A DNA stretch of 64,000 nt, taken from Persicaria tinctoria (lineage: Eukaryota; Streptophyta; Magnoliopsida; Caryophyllales; Polygonaceae). Location: contig JBANSL010000014.1 of the NCBI GenBank assembly GCA_037127255.1, positions 64,619,646-64,683,645 of the forward strand, read 5' to 3'. Below are positions 1-11,160 of the stretch, piece after piece (positions within the stretch are counted from its first letter, which is position 1; each line of letters starts with the position of its first letter). Position numbers and translations under genes: made by a program. The notes under the pieces are model-generated. The model saw nothing but the letters and a program-made list of their open reading frames with translations, did no database searches and was not told the DNA's origin.

Positions 1-234
1 TCATAGACTGATCATTCATACATAGTTTGCCCCTTTAACTAACCTCTGATAGTACAGTACAATTACTCCTCCAAGGCTCCAATAACCCATTTTCTATACC
101 CTTTCTGAGATGATTTAGATTCCTTCTTTTGTATAAAGGGATAAACCTATATTTCATCTAATTAATCATTGAATTGAGAAACAATTTATATATTTTTATT
201 ATTTTTTTTCTTAATTATTTTTAAAATTTTGCAG

Positions 235-3200
235 AGAACTCAGGAATGAGACCACCAACTTTGAACATCTTCCCATCTCAGCCTATGCATGTAGACCCAT
301 CAACTAAGGTACGTTTATTAATTAAATCAAAATCCGGCCTATGTTCTAATTAATTGATCCATCTATCTATATGTTACAAGTACTTTTTTTTTATTTTCTC
401 TCCTACTCCATTAATAATAATTAGAACCCAAGCTATATGTTTTTAGCGTTTGACAATAAACTAATTGGGTTTTAATTTTCAAATGGGGTAGTTTAATTTG
501 TTATATATAATTGATTAATTATTATTATTTTATTTTTCTCTTTGTTGGTACATGTATTTGGTAAGCCTTCAAGTGGAGGTGTAGGAGGAGGAGGAGGAGG
601 GCTGTCTCAATCAACAACCACCTCCAAGAGGCCGCCGGAGCCGTCCATGGAGCTCTCTACTGACCCCAAAAGCAATCCCGACGCATCCGCCCCATCATCC
701 GATCCATCCAAATCCACCAAGGTTTTTCAATTAATTACAACTTACGTGGTTCGATCGATTTGCCTTTTTCGAATCCGGTTCTTGATTTCATTGTTGTTGA
801 TTTTTAGCGTCAAGGAAACCGCAGAGGTGTTGCATCAAACTCAGATGGAGAAGGGCCTAAAACACCTGATCCTAAGGTTGATTGAATTCAATTTAATTGA
901 ATAATTTTAATTAACTAATTAAATTTTCTTCAACAATATATTGATGGCATTAATTTTTATTAACCATAAATAAGTAGTAATATAAAATTCATGCATTGTA
1001 GAAGTCAATTGCTATCTTCAAGTGTAACGCTTTTATTTCATTTACTTCTCATTAATTCATAATTAGTTTTTCTTGTTTTGGTGCCCTAAAAATAATGGCA
1101 GACGTTGAGGAGGCTCGCACAAAATAGAGAAGCAGCTAGGAAGAGCAGACTTAGGAAAAAGGTGGGTTTTTTTTAAATAAAAATATAATTATTATTTTTA
1201 ATAAAAGCACGGAAATTCATGCATCTATATATAGCTAATGCCCTTTGTTGTTATTGCAATTTCAGTTTCAATTGCATTAATTAATTTTTTCAGGTTGGAA
1301 AATTCAAATTCAAATACAATTTAATAATATATCTTGCTTTAATTTAATTTTGTAACAAAATTTGGGGGTTCTTCAGGCTTATGTTCAGCAGCTTGAGTCA
1401 AGTAGGATTAGGCTGAGCCAGTTAGAGCAAGAGCTTCAAAGGGCCAGAGCCCAGGTGATCATCTGTCTCCATCTCTACCAAACAATTTAACTTAAACACA
1501 CAATTATTATTAGTTTAAATTAATTAGACTTAACTATGTTGAAATATATATAATCATTATGATTAGTACTAATCACACGCTAAATGATCATTTGAAATTC
1601 AATCTAGATAACATTATTGATTGGGACTAATTCATTGACTTGAGTACTTGATTGTGATAAATTAGGGCATATTTTTTGGAGGAGGAGGAGAGCAAGGAAT
1701 TCCTGCAGGTGTCACAAACACAAGTTCAGGTATTTTTTTATTTATTTTCCAACACATATATATGTGATTTTTTGGACTATATGTGATCGAGTTATGTCAT
1801 TCGTTTTATCGGTATATTTGTGCAGAGGCGGCTGTGTTCGACTTGGAGTACTCGAGGTGGTTGGAGGAGCACCACAAGATAACATGCGAGCTGAGAGCCG
1901 CGGTGCAAGAGCATATACAGGAGAACGAGCTGAAGATGTACGTCGATAATTACTTGGCACACTACGACGTGGCCATGAATCTTAAGGGCGTCATTGCGAG
2001 GAACGACGTTTTTCATCTTGTCTCAGGCATGTGGATGACTCCCGCTGAGCGTTGCTTCATGTGGATCGGAGGATTCAGGCCTTCCGAAGTCATTAAGGTA
2101 ATTCGTCCTTTACACATTGAAATGTTGCATCTCATAGATAGCTAGATATAGGCATTGTACAACCTGCACGGATAGAGTCATATATTTATAGAGACTAGAG
2201 AGCTTGTTGCATAACTCAGTTGGTCTAAGAAAACGATGTGAGATACCCAAAGATACGTCGCGAGAAAATGGTGCAAAGTGTACATTTATTGACAATTACA
2301 AGAAGAAGTTAATGATGAAATGAATGATGTCGAAAGGGGAATCGATAGCGAGGCAGTTGCTGCTAGAACTGGAGTTAGGTGCCATTTTTGGTGCAGACCT
2401 CAAAAGTTGGGTGTCCGTTACTTCTACTTGTGTCCATAGAGAGACAAAAGGGAAAGGGGGAAATGGGCAAAGGGAAGTGTTCATTTTCAGAATGGCAATT
2501 TGGTAAAACTTGCACGTCTCTTTCTTCTCTCCATATCTTAAATAAATGATCTTAATTACATATGTTCTCTAATGTTAATTAATGCACATATGTTCATTTT
2601 GGCTTGTACTCTATAAATATGGGCTAATTGAATTACTTGGCCGGCCTAACTAATTTCCTAACAATTTTGTACTTTTCTTATTATTTTCCAAGGACTAACT
2701 CTTAGCTATATATAATGTGCAGATAGTGATGCATCAGATAGAGCCACTGACGGAGCAGCAACTGCTAGGGATATGCCAGCTTCAGCAGTCGACACACGAG
2801 GCGGAAGAGGGGCTGTCGCAGGGGCTCGAGTCGTTGAACCAGTCGATATCGGACACGGTGGCCTCCGACGCGCTGAGCTGGCCTCCCAACATGCCAAACT
2901 ACATGGGTCAGATGGCCATTGCCATGAACAAGCTCTCAGCCCTAGAAGGCTTTATAAGACAGGTAAGTACACAACTCTGCACATTTATATGTTACACTAT
3001 ATATACTTTTAAGTTAATAAATTAATCAGTTTGCATGCATGGGTTATATTTAAACTATATGGTTATGCCTACGTGGCATACATATCATTGGTGGGACCCT
3101 AAAAGAAAATAATAATTTTTTTTTAAAAAAAAGAGGGTAAAAGAAAGAAAGAAAAGAATCTGGTCCTACAGATGGATGGAACAGAAAAAAACCTGCTCCC

Positions 3201-5796
3201 AAACAGATAACCTACTCCAGTGCTGGCATAGTGAAAAAGTAGTACAAAGGCTTATGTGTCTTTACTCTTTATTTGTTACAATATATCAGAGAGCTGGTCC
3301 CTTGCTGTTATTCTGGAAGCCCTAGCTAATTCATGTCACCAACCCACTTTATCTACTCTTTTAATTACTTTTTTGGATCAATTAGATTTTCTACTAATTA
3401 ACAATTGGATCATAATTCATGATTTTTGGGGGGTGTTTAAGGTAGATTTAGTATGATATTTTTACTTGAGTTGAGTTTTGGTAGGTCTATTATAAAGTTT
3501 ATCCCCTTTTTTCACATTCTGATAAAAAAAAAAAGTGAAAATAAAGACTAGATTGAATAGTTGGTAGAGTGTAGCAAGACCAATCAGATTATGAGAGTGG
3601 GTGTGTTGTGTGTCACACATTTAGAGGGTTGGCTTTTGGATTTGGTATGAAGTTTGATGAACTATATATGAAAGGATAAATTTTGGTGAAAGTTATAATG
3701 ATCAAGTTGTGCTGAACATTATTGATCATTTAGGTGTTTGACATTGATTAATTGAAGACTTTTTAGGACTGAATTTAAGTTGTTTCATTTTCTCAATAAG
3801 CTATAGTTAATTTTAGAAAAGTTAATTATTATTAATTTGTGTATTAGCATGTGCATTTTGTGTTTGTGTGGAAATGAATTTATATTTTTTGGTTGAGTGA
3901 AAATAGCAAAAAAAAAAAAATTACATATAAAACTATAAAAGTATCCATAATGAAGCCCTATATACTACATAGAAGTTCATTTATACTATCTAGTTTAGCA
4001 ACAATGATACTCATAGAATTTATATACATAAGGGGATGAGTTTTCCATGCTGCAAGCTAGTAGTATGGGTTCTATTCTTATGGGGAATAAAAATACCCCG
4101 GGGGGAAAGGGGGGCAAGCCGCCCCTCCTTCTGGCAGAAAAAATAATATTTAAAAAAAAATTAAGACAGAAAAATGGGAAAATAAACCCATGTTGTCTAG
4201 CTTAGTTGGTAAAGGAAGGAAAGAAATTAAAAGTAATAAATGTAAGAAGTCATTGTTTACTTTTCTGCAATGCCTATTATTCCTACAAAAAATTTCCTAT
4301 TATAAAAATGTCATATTAAAATCAAATTTTATAGTTTTCTTTCAATATTTTTCAGAAGAGTATTTATTATTTTTCACTTATATTAAAAAAAAAGATCTTC
4401 TAATTTTTATTTCTATGATTTGTTTTACTATATATATGTCATATTTAAACCACAATTTATGGGGTTTTTTGCCATATTTTTCAACCCTGTCATTTTTTTC
4501 CATTTACAAATTACATATATTTTTTAAAATTTTTTATAATGCATAAGGGGTTTAGAAATTAGAGCTGTCAACTAGTGATGCTAATTACTTAATAGATACT
4601 AGATACATATAAGTTTGTCAAGTCTTACTAGCATAGCCAATAAGAATCATACATGATGATCTAAATATCTACCATTACACGAATAAGTTGAAACCTCGGT
4701 TATATTAAAAAAACAAATTTTTTACACCAAAAAAAAAAAAAAAAAAAAAATTTATTGTGGCATAAACTTGAAAGTAAGGGCGGAGCCCATGAAAAGAGGA
4801 AGGCCCATGAGGGACAGAAATGGGCCCACACATTTCAACATCAAAAGATCTCCTACTTAGGCCCATAATGCATGTGCCTGTCACATCCCAATTTCTCCTT
4901 CATATAGTAGTATTTTTTTTTATTTTTTTTTTTTAAAAAAAAGCACTTCCAAGTTCCAACAAACCCTTTTGACCTGCATGCATCCTCCTTGTTATGCACC
5001 ATATCCATCCAACCTTGATCATATCGTTTTCGTTGACATTACCACTTTCATTAGTCCAAACCTCTCATCATTTATACACTCAAGGGCTGGTTATTGAGAT
5101 AACTGAAGCTGATACATTAGATATATCTATATGTAAAATAGATGTTAAATTAACTTTTTTTTTTTTTATAGGCTGGTACTATATTTGGTGAATCTATCTT
5201 TTATTATATATATACATAATAAACGAGAAGTGTTTGTAACATGTGTCAGTTTCTTCTTGATTGTATTTTTTTTTACCAACATTATTTTTTACCCATTAAT
5301 TAATACGGGGTACAATATAGCAATATATATACTCAAGATAAGATTTTACTATAATTTTTATCCAATTCCACTTAATCAATATGAGTATATAGAAATATAT
5401 GTTTAAGATAACATCATACCCAATTTAGTTAGATATCGATATATTTTTAGAAAATCGATATAACAGTATATGATTAAGATAATATTTTACTAAATTTCGT
5501 TAGGTATCGATATATTGTTACAACGTTTTATCCATGTTTGTAAAATATGAATATATTATAATATATCCTTTGATTGATGCTCTTATGTTGTTAAGCAACA
5601 TGATCGACTGACTAACATCGGTAAATTGAAATTGAGAATTTGGCAGGCAGACGGATTGCGATACCAGACGTTCCACCGGTTGCACCAACTCCTAACAACA
5701 AGGCAAGCGGCGAGGTGTTTTCTGGGGATAGCGGAGTACTTTCATAGGCTTCGAGCGCTCAGCTCATTGTGGGTGGCGAGGCCACGCCAAGACTAG
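235..5796 (+). CDS. TGA9/TGA10-like: TGA9/TGA10-like bZIP transcription factor, 3' nine exons (5' end outside window)
   Basis: This is a plant TGA-class bZIP factor. The family binds TGACG/as-1 elements in the nucleus; clade IV members act with ROXY glutaredoxins in anther development. Exons read from GT-AG junctions with continuous phase: 235-308, 566-721, 808-876, 1102-1161, 1377-1454, 1666-1729, 1826-2097, 2723-2962, 5647-5796. They give 386 residues ending in ARPRQD and a TAG stop. Counting from the first visible residue, a TLNIFPSQPM motif lies near 8-17, a Gly-rich and Ser/Pro-rich linker at 25-99, the bZIP basic region (NREAARKSRLRKK) near 107-119, a leucine zipper at 120-145 and a DOG1 domain from about 170. 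The N-terminal LNIFPSQPM motif and the linker favour the TGA9/TGA10 clade over TGA2 or TGA1; this is family knowledge, not a computed tree. The first visible exon starts in phase 2, so coding sequence is missing to the left. The last intron is unusually long. Positions 1-234 are intron. Confidence 0.93.
2963..5646 (+). other. Long last intron of the TGA gene, AT-rich, with degenerate repeat sequence
   Basis: This 2684-bp intron runs from GTAAGT after the exon ending in FIRQ to GGCAG before the last exon. It is AT-rich, with several A and T runs and short repeats such as two copies of a TATCGATATAT motif near 5430-5510. At about 4075-4250 a GC-rich patch is followed by TAGCTTAGTTGGTAAAGG, resembling the tRNA-like part of the hAT-type elements at 6227 and 20749. 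This suggests a degenerate relative of those elements. I see no coding exon in the intron; its small open frames are AT-rich and unsupported. Confidence 0.75.
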
Positions 5797-6226
5797 CTAG
5801 CTACCTACCTACCTTCAAACTTACAAACTAAAACAGGCAAATGACGACGTACGTACAAGGAGAACAGCACTAGTTGAGACACAAATTATAGCCGAACCCC
5901 GTGCGTACGTGTTGGCAAAAACGACGTCGTGTCCATCTCCCTTTGCAATGTATCCTCAACGACAATGTCACTTCTCTCTCTATCTGGGTTATGTTAGTTA
6001 ATTGGAGTAGTCTTTTTTTACATGTGAACATGTATAGAGACATGGAAAAGGGGATGAGAACATGTTCGAATGTGTAGCTAGATAGTTTTTTTTTTTTGTT
6101 TTTTTGTTTTTTTTTTTAAATTTAGTGTTGCAAAAATCTTTCGTCGTCACTCTTAATTAATGAATGAGCTAGATAGTCGGTCTAATTTTCTCTCGAATTT
6201 GCAAGCTTTTTAAATTTAGTTGCATC
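5797..6226 (+). other. 3' UTR of the TGA gene and flank
   Basis: The sequence after the TAG stop continues GC-moderate to about 5960 and then becomes AT-rich with T runs near 6088-6118. This is typical of a plant 3' UTR and downstream region. No perfect AATAAA signal stands out, so the cleavage site is not placed. The segment ends at the target-site duplication of the next element. Confidence 0.5.
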
Positions 6227-6957
6227 AAGTGGCAGAGCCAGGATTTATTTCCGGGGGTGCTAAAAAACATTTCGAGAAATATTTTTTTTGGTGTATACTT
6301 ATTAAGAAGATTTTTTCTAAGAAAATATTGAAAAAACACTAAAATTGTGATTTTTTTAAATATAAATATAAATATGACATTTTTTTTAATGAAATAGTTG
6401 ATAGAAACAAAAAAAATATATAGATAGAAATAAAATAGAATTAATGATATAGTAAAAGATAAATATGACATTTTTTAAATGTTTTTTTGGTGTATACTTA
6501 TTAAGAAAATTTTTCTAAGAAAATATTGAAAAAACACTAAAATCGTGATTTTTTTAAATTTAAATATAAATATGACATTTTTTTAATGAAATAGTTGATA
6601 GAAACAAAAAAAAATAGATAGAAATAAAAAACAATTAATGATATAGTAAAACATAAATATGACATTTTTTAAATGAAATAGTTGCTAGAAAAAAATATAT
6701 AGATAGAAATGAAGAAGAATTAATTAAATAGTAAAAAGAAATAAAAAGTGAAGCATTTGGAATTTGAACTAAGACCTTTTAATTCTCATTCATTCATTCA
6801 TTCCTTTACCACTTGTGCTAGACAACACTCTCGTTTTAAATATCCTTTAAATATCTTATATTACCTTAAAAATACTAAATATATGTAAAATTATTATTTT
6901 TTTTTTGTTTTTTTTTTCCGGGCCAAGGGTGCTCGAGCACCCCTAGCTCCTCCCCTG
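6227..6957. mobile_element. Non-autonomous hAT-type element, 731 bp, with 8-bp target-site duplication
   Basis: An 8-bp direct repeat GTTGCATC flanks the element at 6219-6226 and 6958-6965. The left end AAGTGGCAGAGCC and the reverse complement of the right end, CAGGGGAGGAGC, match the hAT-type terminus CAGNGGCGGAGCC. An 8-bp duplication is the hAT hallmark. The interior is AT-rich with no transposase, so it is non-autonomous. A segment of about 200 bp is imperfectly repeated in tandem (about 6278-6478 and 6482-6700). A tRNA-like box pair sits near the right end and is listed separately. Small open frames inside are not genes. Confidence 0.85.
6759..6822 (-). other. tRNA-like A-box/B-box pair inside the hAT-type element
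   Basis: On the minus strand the sequence reads TAGCACAAGTGGTAAAGG (6803-6820) and, about 35 bases downstream, AGTTCAAATTCC (6759-6770). The first fits the Pol III A-box consensus TRGYNNAGTGG closely and the second resembles the B-box GGTTCRANNCC with two changes. The spacing is that of a tRNA gene. No full cloverleaf is obvious, so this is a tRNA-derived or tRNA-mimicking segment, not a functional tRNA gene. The element at 20749-25114 has the same arrangement with an exact B box. Confidence 0.5.
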
Positions 6958-7159
6958 GTTGCATCTTACTATAATATAGTAATTAACCTTCTTTTGGATG
7001 AAAGTGGGGGCTAGCTAGTAATCAAATTGTTTTAGTGTGGGTTAATTCAACTATATATAATTTAAGTTTAGCAGAAAAGAAAATCCAAGTAAGATAGACA
7101 AATATTTGGGCAAGTACAAACGATTAGTTTCTGTTAGGCATGACAGAGAACTTTTCAGA

Positions 7160-7500
7160 GGTTTTGGTTTTAATATTTTATAGTTTGAAATGGTTTTAAT
7201 ATTTTATAGTTTGAAATAAGTCAAATATAATATTTTAGTTTAATTAGCTTATGAAATAGGATTGATTTTCAACAACTACTCATTTTAAACTTTTTAGAAC
7301 TCTATTTATTTTTTCCTATCTTATCAGCTAGTTTAATTGTATCTGCTACTTTATTAACTGGGTTACCAAAACACCTTACTAACTAGCTTAATTATGAACA
7401 CTCTAATTTAACATATATTTAACCCACTTAATCCATCAACTTCAGCTACCTATCAGCTTCATACTTCATCAACTGAGTGTTACCAAACAGACCAAAGTCA
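7160..7500. repeat. Dispersed MITE-like repeat, copy 1
   Basis: This AT-rich block contains ATTTTAGTTTAATTAGCTT, TTCAACAACTA, TATCAGCT, several TACCAAA motifs and a terminal TACCAAACAGACCAAAG. The same order of motifs recurs at about 38860-39141, ending TGCCAAACGAAGCC. Such AGCT/ACCAAAC-rich blocks are common non-autonomous plant DNA elements. Its left end starts with a 30-bp phrase repeated twice (7160-7225). Terminal inverted repeats and target duplications were not resolved, so the superfamily is open. Confidence 0.45.
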
Positions 7501-9942
7501 TGTAAATTTAGCAGCAATCAAACGAATACTTTATTCAACGGAACTAGCAAGAATAGTACGACTTGCTATAAATACAATTTTATATTGTCAAATGCACGAC
7601 AGTTTCACCAGCTTTCATATCAGTATATATAGGAGTAAGCTAAGTGACACCGGCTTCTAGAGGTGAAAAATATTGCATGAAATCAAATCGCAAGCCGACT
7701 GATAAGACATGACGACTTTGGATATCGGTGCTGGTTGGCAAATGATGCATATATCTTGGCAGGGCATGTAAAGGAATCTAGCAGTTACCTCAGGTGATAG
7801 AAGACACTGACATCGGAAGTAGGTGGATGTGTGGGCGCTTTGTCATCAGTACGTTATCTTCAGAGATGGTGAATTTCACCGTGCGTTCGATGATCCTTAT
7901 AGGAGTTATAGCAACCCCAGAATAAAAGAACTAACCCTAATTTGACCAATTTTTGGCCGGAATGTGTACGAAAGATCTCAATAGCACCTCTATCTAAAGC
8001 TTTTAATGAGACTTCATATCCAAAATTTATTTATTTGTTGTAATTACTTGAATTAGATGAGAGGAAACCATCACATCTAGTTTTTAGTGGGGAGATCTTA
8101 TAGTATAGGACGGCAAGCTAGTGAAGTGGCAGGCTAGCTTCTTGTCTCATATACTTCATCGAGCACTACATGAAGGTGAGCAGTTGCTATTTTAAAGATT
8201 AAATTGGTAACCTATTGATCATTATATATTATTCTTATCAGCTAAGCTAGTAATTTGGTACATGTACGCTATTTATATGTAATTTAACCTAAAATTTGTT
8301 ATAAGTTGGAACTGGATTTTTAAAAGGTGTTTAATTAAGTTCAACAAAATAATTTTAAAATGATACTCCGTATAATTATATAACCAGTGGCTGGCTGGCT
8401 GCTAGTGCTAGCTAGTCTACATGATATGGGCCGCATTACCTCAAACATAATATGGGCTGCATCACCTCACAGGGTCACATATTACAATTGTAACGGGCTT
8501 TGCATGAAAGCCCAAACACAAAAATATTTCAGTTTTATGACATCTCAGAACGTTGTGCTACCAAAACCAAATCTCATTTTATTTTTCCCAACCCTAGCCA
8601 ATAACTGCACCAATATCTTAACAGTTTAGATCCCCCATTGTATTAATTAACTACAGGAAGAAAAAAATTAATGAAAAGCTAGAGAGATTTTAAATCTTAA
8701 AAGTTTAGTTTTGATTGAACGAATTAAGATTTGATCGTCTCTATCCATAAAGTTACTCCATGAAATCTCATTCCACCACCTATAATTAAAGAGCTCCAAT
8801 CTCAAGGGAAAAAACCCTTGATTGAGGGCGAAGAACTTCTCTTCCGACCACCTCTTACACGAATCAGAATCCTCTCCTCATAAAAAGTTCCTTATATCTT
8901 TATAATGAATCAAGATCTACTCTCTAAAAATTAACCCCTAGTATTAACTGTTCAATCGGCAGACAATGACCGCTTTCTTTCTTCCCCTTAAATCTGCAAG
9001 AGTAATTCGTTTACTATCACATCATCCACAGATTTTCATTGATCAATAAATTGAGATAATTAATTTACAATTAAGCAATTGATGAATGACTTCGTCTTCT
9101 TCCTATTTCAAAAACAAAAATCATGAGAGATTGATGCGAGACTTGCTCGATAGAGAATATCGAGTGCTTTGCCTGAAGATCTTCAGCCTACGATTAACGT
9201 GTGCATCGACAACCAGCCAGTGGCTTTGAAGAGATCTGCAGCGACGAAGCATCAACTACTTGCTAAAAATCGTTGAACCCAACACTTGCATTCTAATCCG
9301 ACAATCTGGAGCGGTTTCGACTCAAATTCAACTCCTTTGTTGCACGGATTCGTTAACAAACGAGCACAACATGACGGCGCCACTGAATCTCCCAACAACT
9401 CAAGTACATGTTCACACCCAAGATGATGAGGGAGGAGTATATATATGCACTTACCGGTCGGAATCGGATTGAAAGTGTAATCTCAAAATTGAATGTAATT
9501 TTCTCATCTATCCGTTGAGAAACTAAATTAAGGTGATAAAATCCAACTCGCTCCCTCTCCCTCCCCCATCGAAGTTGTCCCCTTTCGTGTTTAGAGAATT
9601 ATCAGACTCGACCGACCTTGACGATGGTGCTGGAGATGGAGCTCTGCGACGACATTGAGTTCTTTCCCATCGGACCTGACCTCCTCTTGTGAAGTCCAAC
9701 TCGTCTACAGACCATCAGGGCCGACTCGCTCTCTCTCTTCCCCATCGGACCTCTTATTGTGAAATCAATCACCTGAATCGCCGAATGCAATATTGAGAGA
9801 GAAGAAGAGGATTTTGATTTTAGGTTTAATTAAGTTAGGAGATTTAATCTTAACCTTCTATTTTATTCAACGGCTGAGATCAATGTATTAGAAAGATATT
9901 ATGAGATATTTATTAGTAGAGCATCTTGTTCCCTCTTACACT
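7501..9942. other. Intergenic DNA with no recognised feature
   Basis: About 2.4 kb of AT-rich sequence. Short frames at 8387-8629, 9260-9472 and (minus) 9602-9790 give no recognisable domain and have no splice or promoter context. Positions 9640-9780 are richer in GC and repeat a CCATCGGACCT phrase twice (near 9667 and 9743), which suggests transposon debris. I see nothing else to support. Confidence 0.5.
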
Positions 9943-10158
9943 CTGTTTGGACAGTGGGATTTGGTGGGAATTAAAGGGAAAATAAATCATGTATTTGGAT
10001 AAACAATTTAAAAGAAGGGAAGAGATCTGAAAATTGAGTAACTGCTCTCACAACCCACTAAAATGGTAGAATTCGGTGAAAAGTGGAATTTCTCTCCTTC
10101 CTTTCCTTCAATTTCCCACTCCTTCCCCCCTCTAAAAATCCCATAAGCCAAACGGAGC
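9943..10158. mobile_element. Short MITE-like element with imperfect terminal inverted repeats
   Basis: The left end CTCTGTTTGGACAGTGGGAT and the reverse complement of the right end, GCTCCGTTTGGCTTATGGGA, are imperfect inverted repeats. They bracket about 215 bp of non-coding sequence. CYCYGTTTGG termini are common in plant hAT/Tourist-type MITEs. No clean target-site duplication was found, so the superfamily is not assigned. Confidence 0.45.
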
Positions 10159-10258
10159 AAGGATGCCAGTAATCCCTCTTTGGAGGTCAATACACAACTC
10201 CGTTGGTCCAAAGCCTCGGGCTTGCTCGTCACTTTGTATTGCTGGTTTGTGCCGTTGA

Positions 10259-10370
10259 TTGATTGCATGTACCATATACAAATGTTTTCTTCATTGGAGA
10301 TCCTTTGAAGTAGATAGAACACCTGTTTTCGACAGGATTGTACAAACCATTGCCCGTGAAGTGACGACAA
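10259..10370 (+). pseudogene. Captured exon fragment of a class XI myosin (dilute/globular tail domain)
   Basis: The plus-strand frame encodes TIYKCFLHWRSFEVDRTPVF followed by DRIVQTI. This matches the start of the dilute (cargo-binding tail) domain of plant myosin XI, where the family has the pattern TIYKCLLHWRSFEAERTSVF. Class XI myosins drive organelle transport along actin. Only about 35 residues are present, with no motor domain or neighbouring myosin exons within the window. The frame then runs into unrelated GC-rich sequence. This is a transduplicated or relic exon, not a gene. The match is from memory of the family. Confidence 0.65.
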
Positions 10371-11160
10371 GAAAAAACCGCCTTCTCCATTTGATGGGCG
10401 TCAATCGTTTCAATTTTGGTTTTGGGGGTTTTGTTTTCTTTCCTCTAATTCTGCAATTGATTGGATTGTATTGTGTAATTCATCTTCCTCATCCATCTGT
10501 TTCTTATACCCGGTTTCTTTGGGCTACAAATTCTCTAATTTGGTTGGAGCTTTTGTGGCTCAAAGTTTCGACGTCTTGCTTTTTGCCAGCCGCAAAATCC
10601 GTTCGGTTCTTGCCTCGGGCTCGCGTGAGGCTTCCTCCGCTTGGGCTGCTTGGAGTCGTCGCTGGATTCTCTGGCGGCTTCTCCGCCGCAAACTCTGTTC
10701 GATTCTTGCCTCGGGCTCGCGTGCAGTCTCTGATCGCCTTCTTCCGTCGGTGCCCTTGCAGTATTGGTCTCTCTATGCCCTGCAACTTCGCTGGGTGGCG
10801 GAATGGGTTTTCCGTCCTCTTCCCCATCCATCTTCGGGGTACCTTTACATCGGGCCTGCCTTGGGCCCTAAGGTTACCCGGTTGTGGTGACCCTTTGCTT
10901 TTTCTTGGACCCATTAATGCTAGGCCCTTTGATCTTGCCCCCTCTTATGGAGGAATGGGTTTGTCAAGGATTTTCACTTCTTTCATCTTGCCCCCTCTTA
11001 TGCTCATGAAAGGATTGAGTAATTCTTTTTCAAAATTGGTTCTTCTTTTGATCAGATCCAAGGATCTAAGCTTGTATTTAACCATGCTGCAAGTCTGCAA
11101 CATGAATTGTGTCTTTCTCATGCGAAAAGTTTACTATTTTTTGATGTTGTTTTTCTGACT
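10371..11160. other. GC-rich island next to the myosin fragment, probable transposon cargo
   Basis: This GC-rich block sits in AT-rich surroundings. It holds an internal repeat: the phrase TTCTTGCCTCGGGCTCGCGTG occurs near 10608 and again near 10705, about 97 bp apart. A second phrase, TCTTGCCCCCTCTTATG, occurs near 10932 and 10987. Open frames on both strands (such as minus 10504-10914) show no known domain and come from base composition. The texture resembles the LINE-derived segments at 21.3-22.0 kb and 32.7-33.4 kb. The element boundaries are not resolved. Confidence 0.4.

Noticed and set aside
4190..4546. 118-residue frame in the last TGA intron
   Set aside because: AT-rich, Phe/Ile/Lys-biased, with no homology and inside a well-defined intron.
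10504..10914. Minus-strand 136-residue frame rich in Arg/Pro
   Set aside because: It overlaps frames on the other strand in a GC-rich repeat island, has internal repeats of DNA origin and no domain. It follows from base composition.
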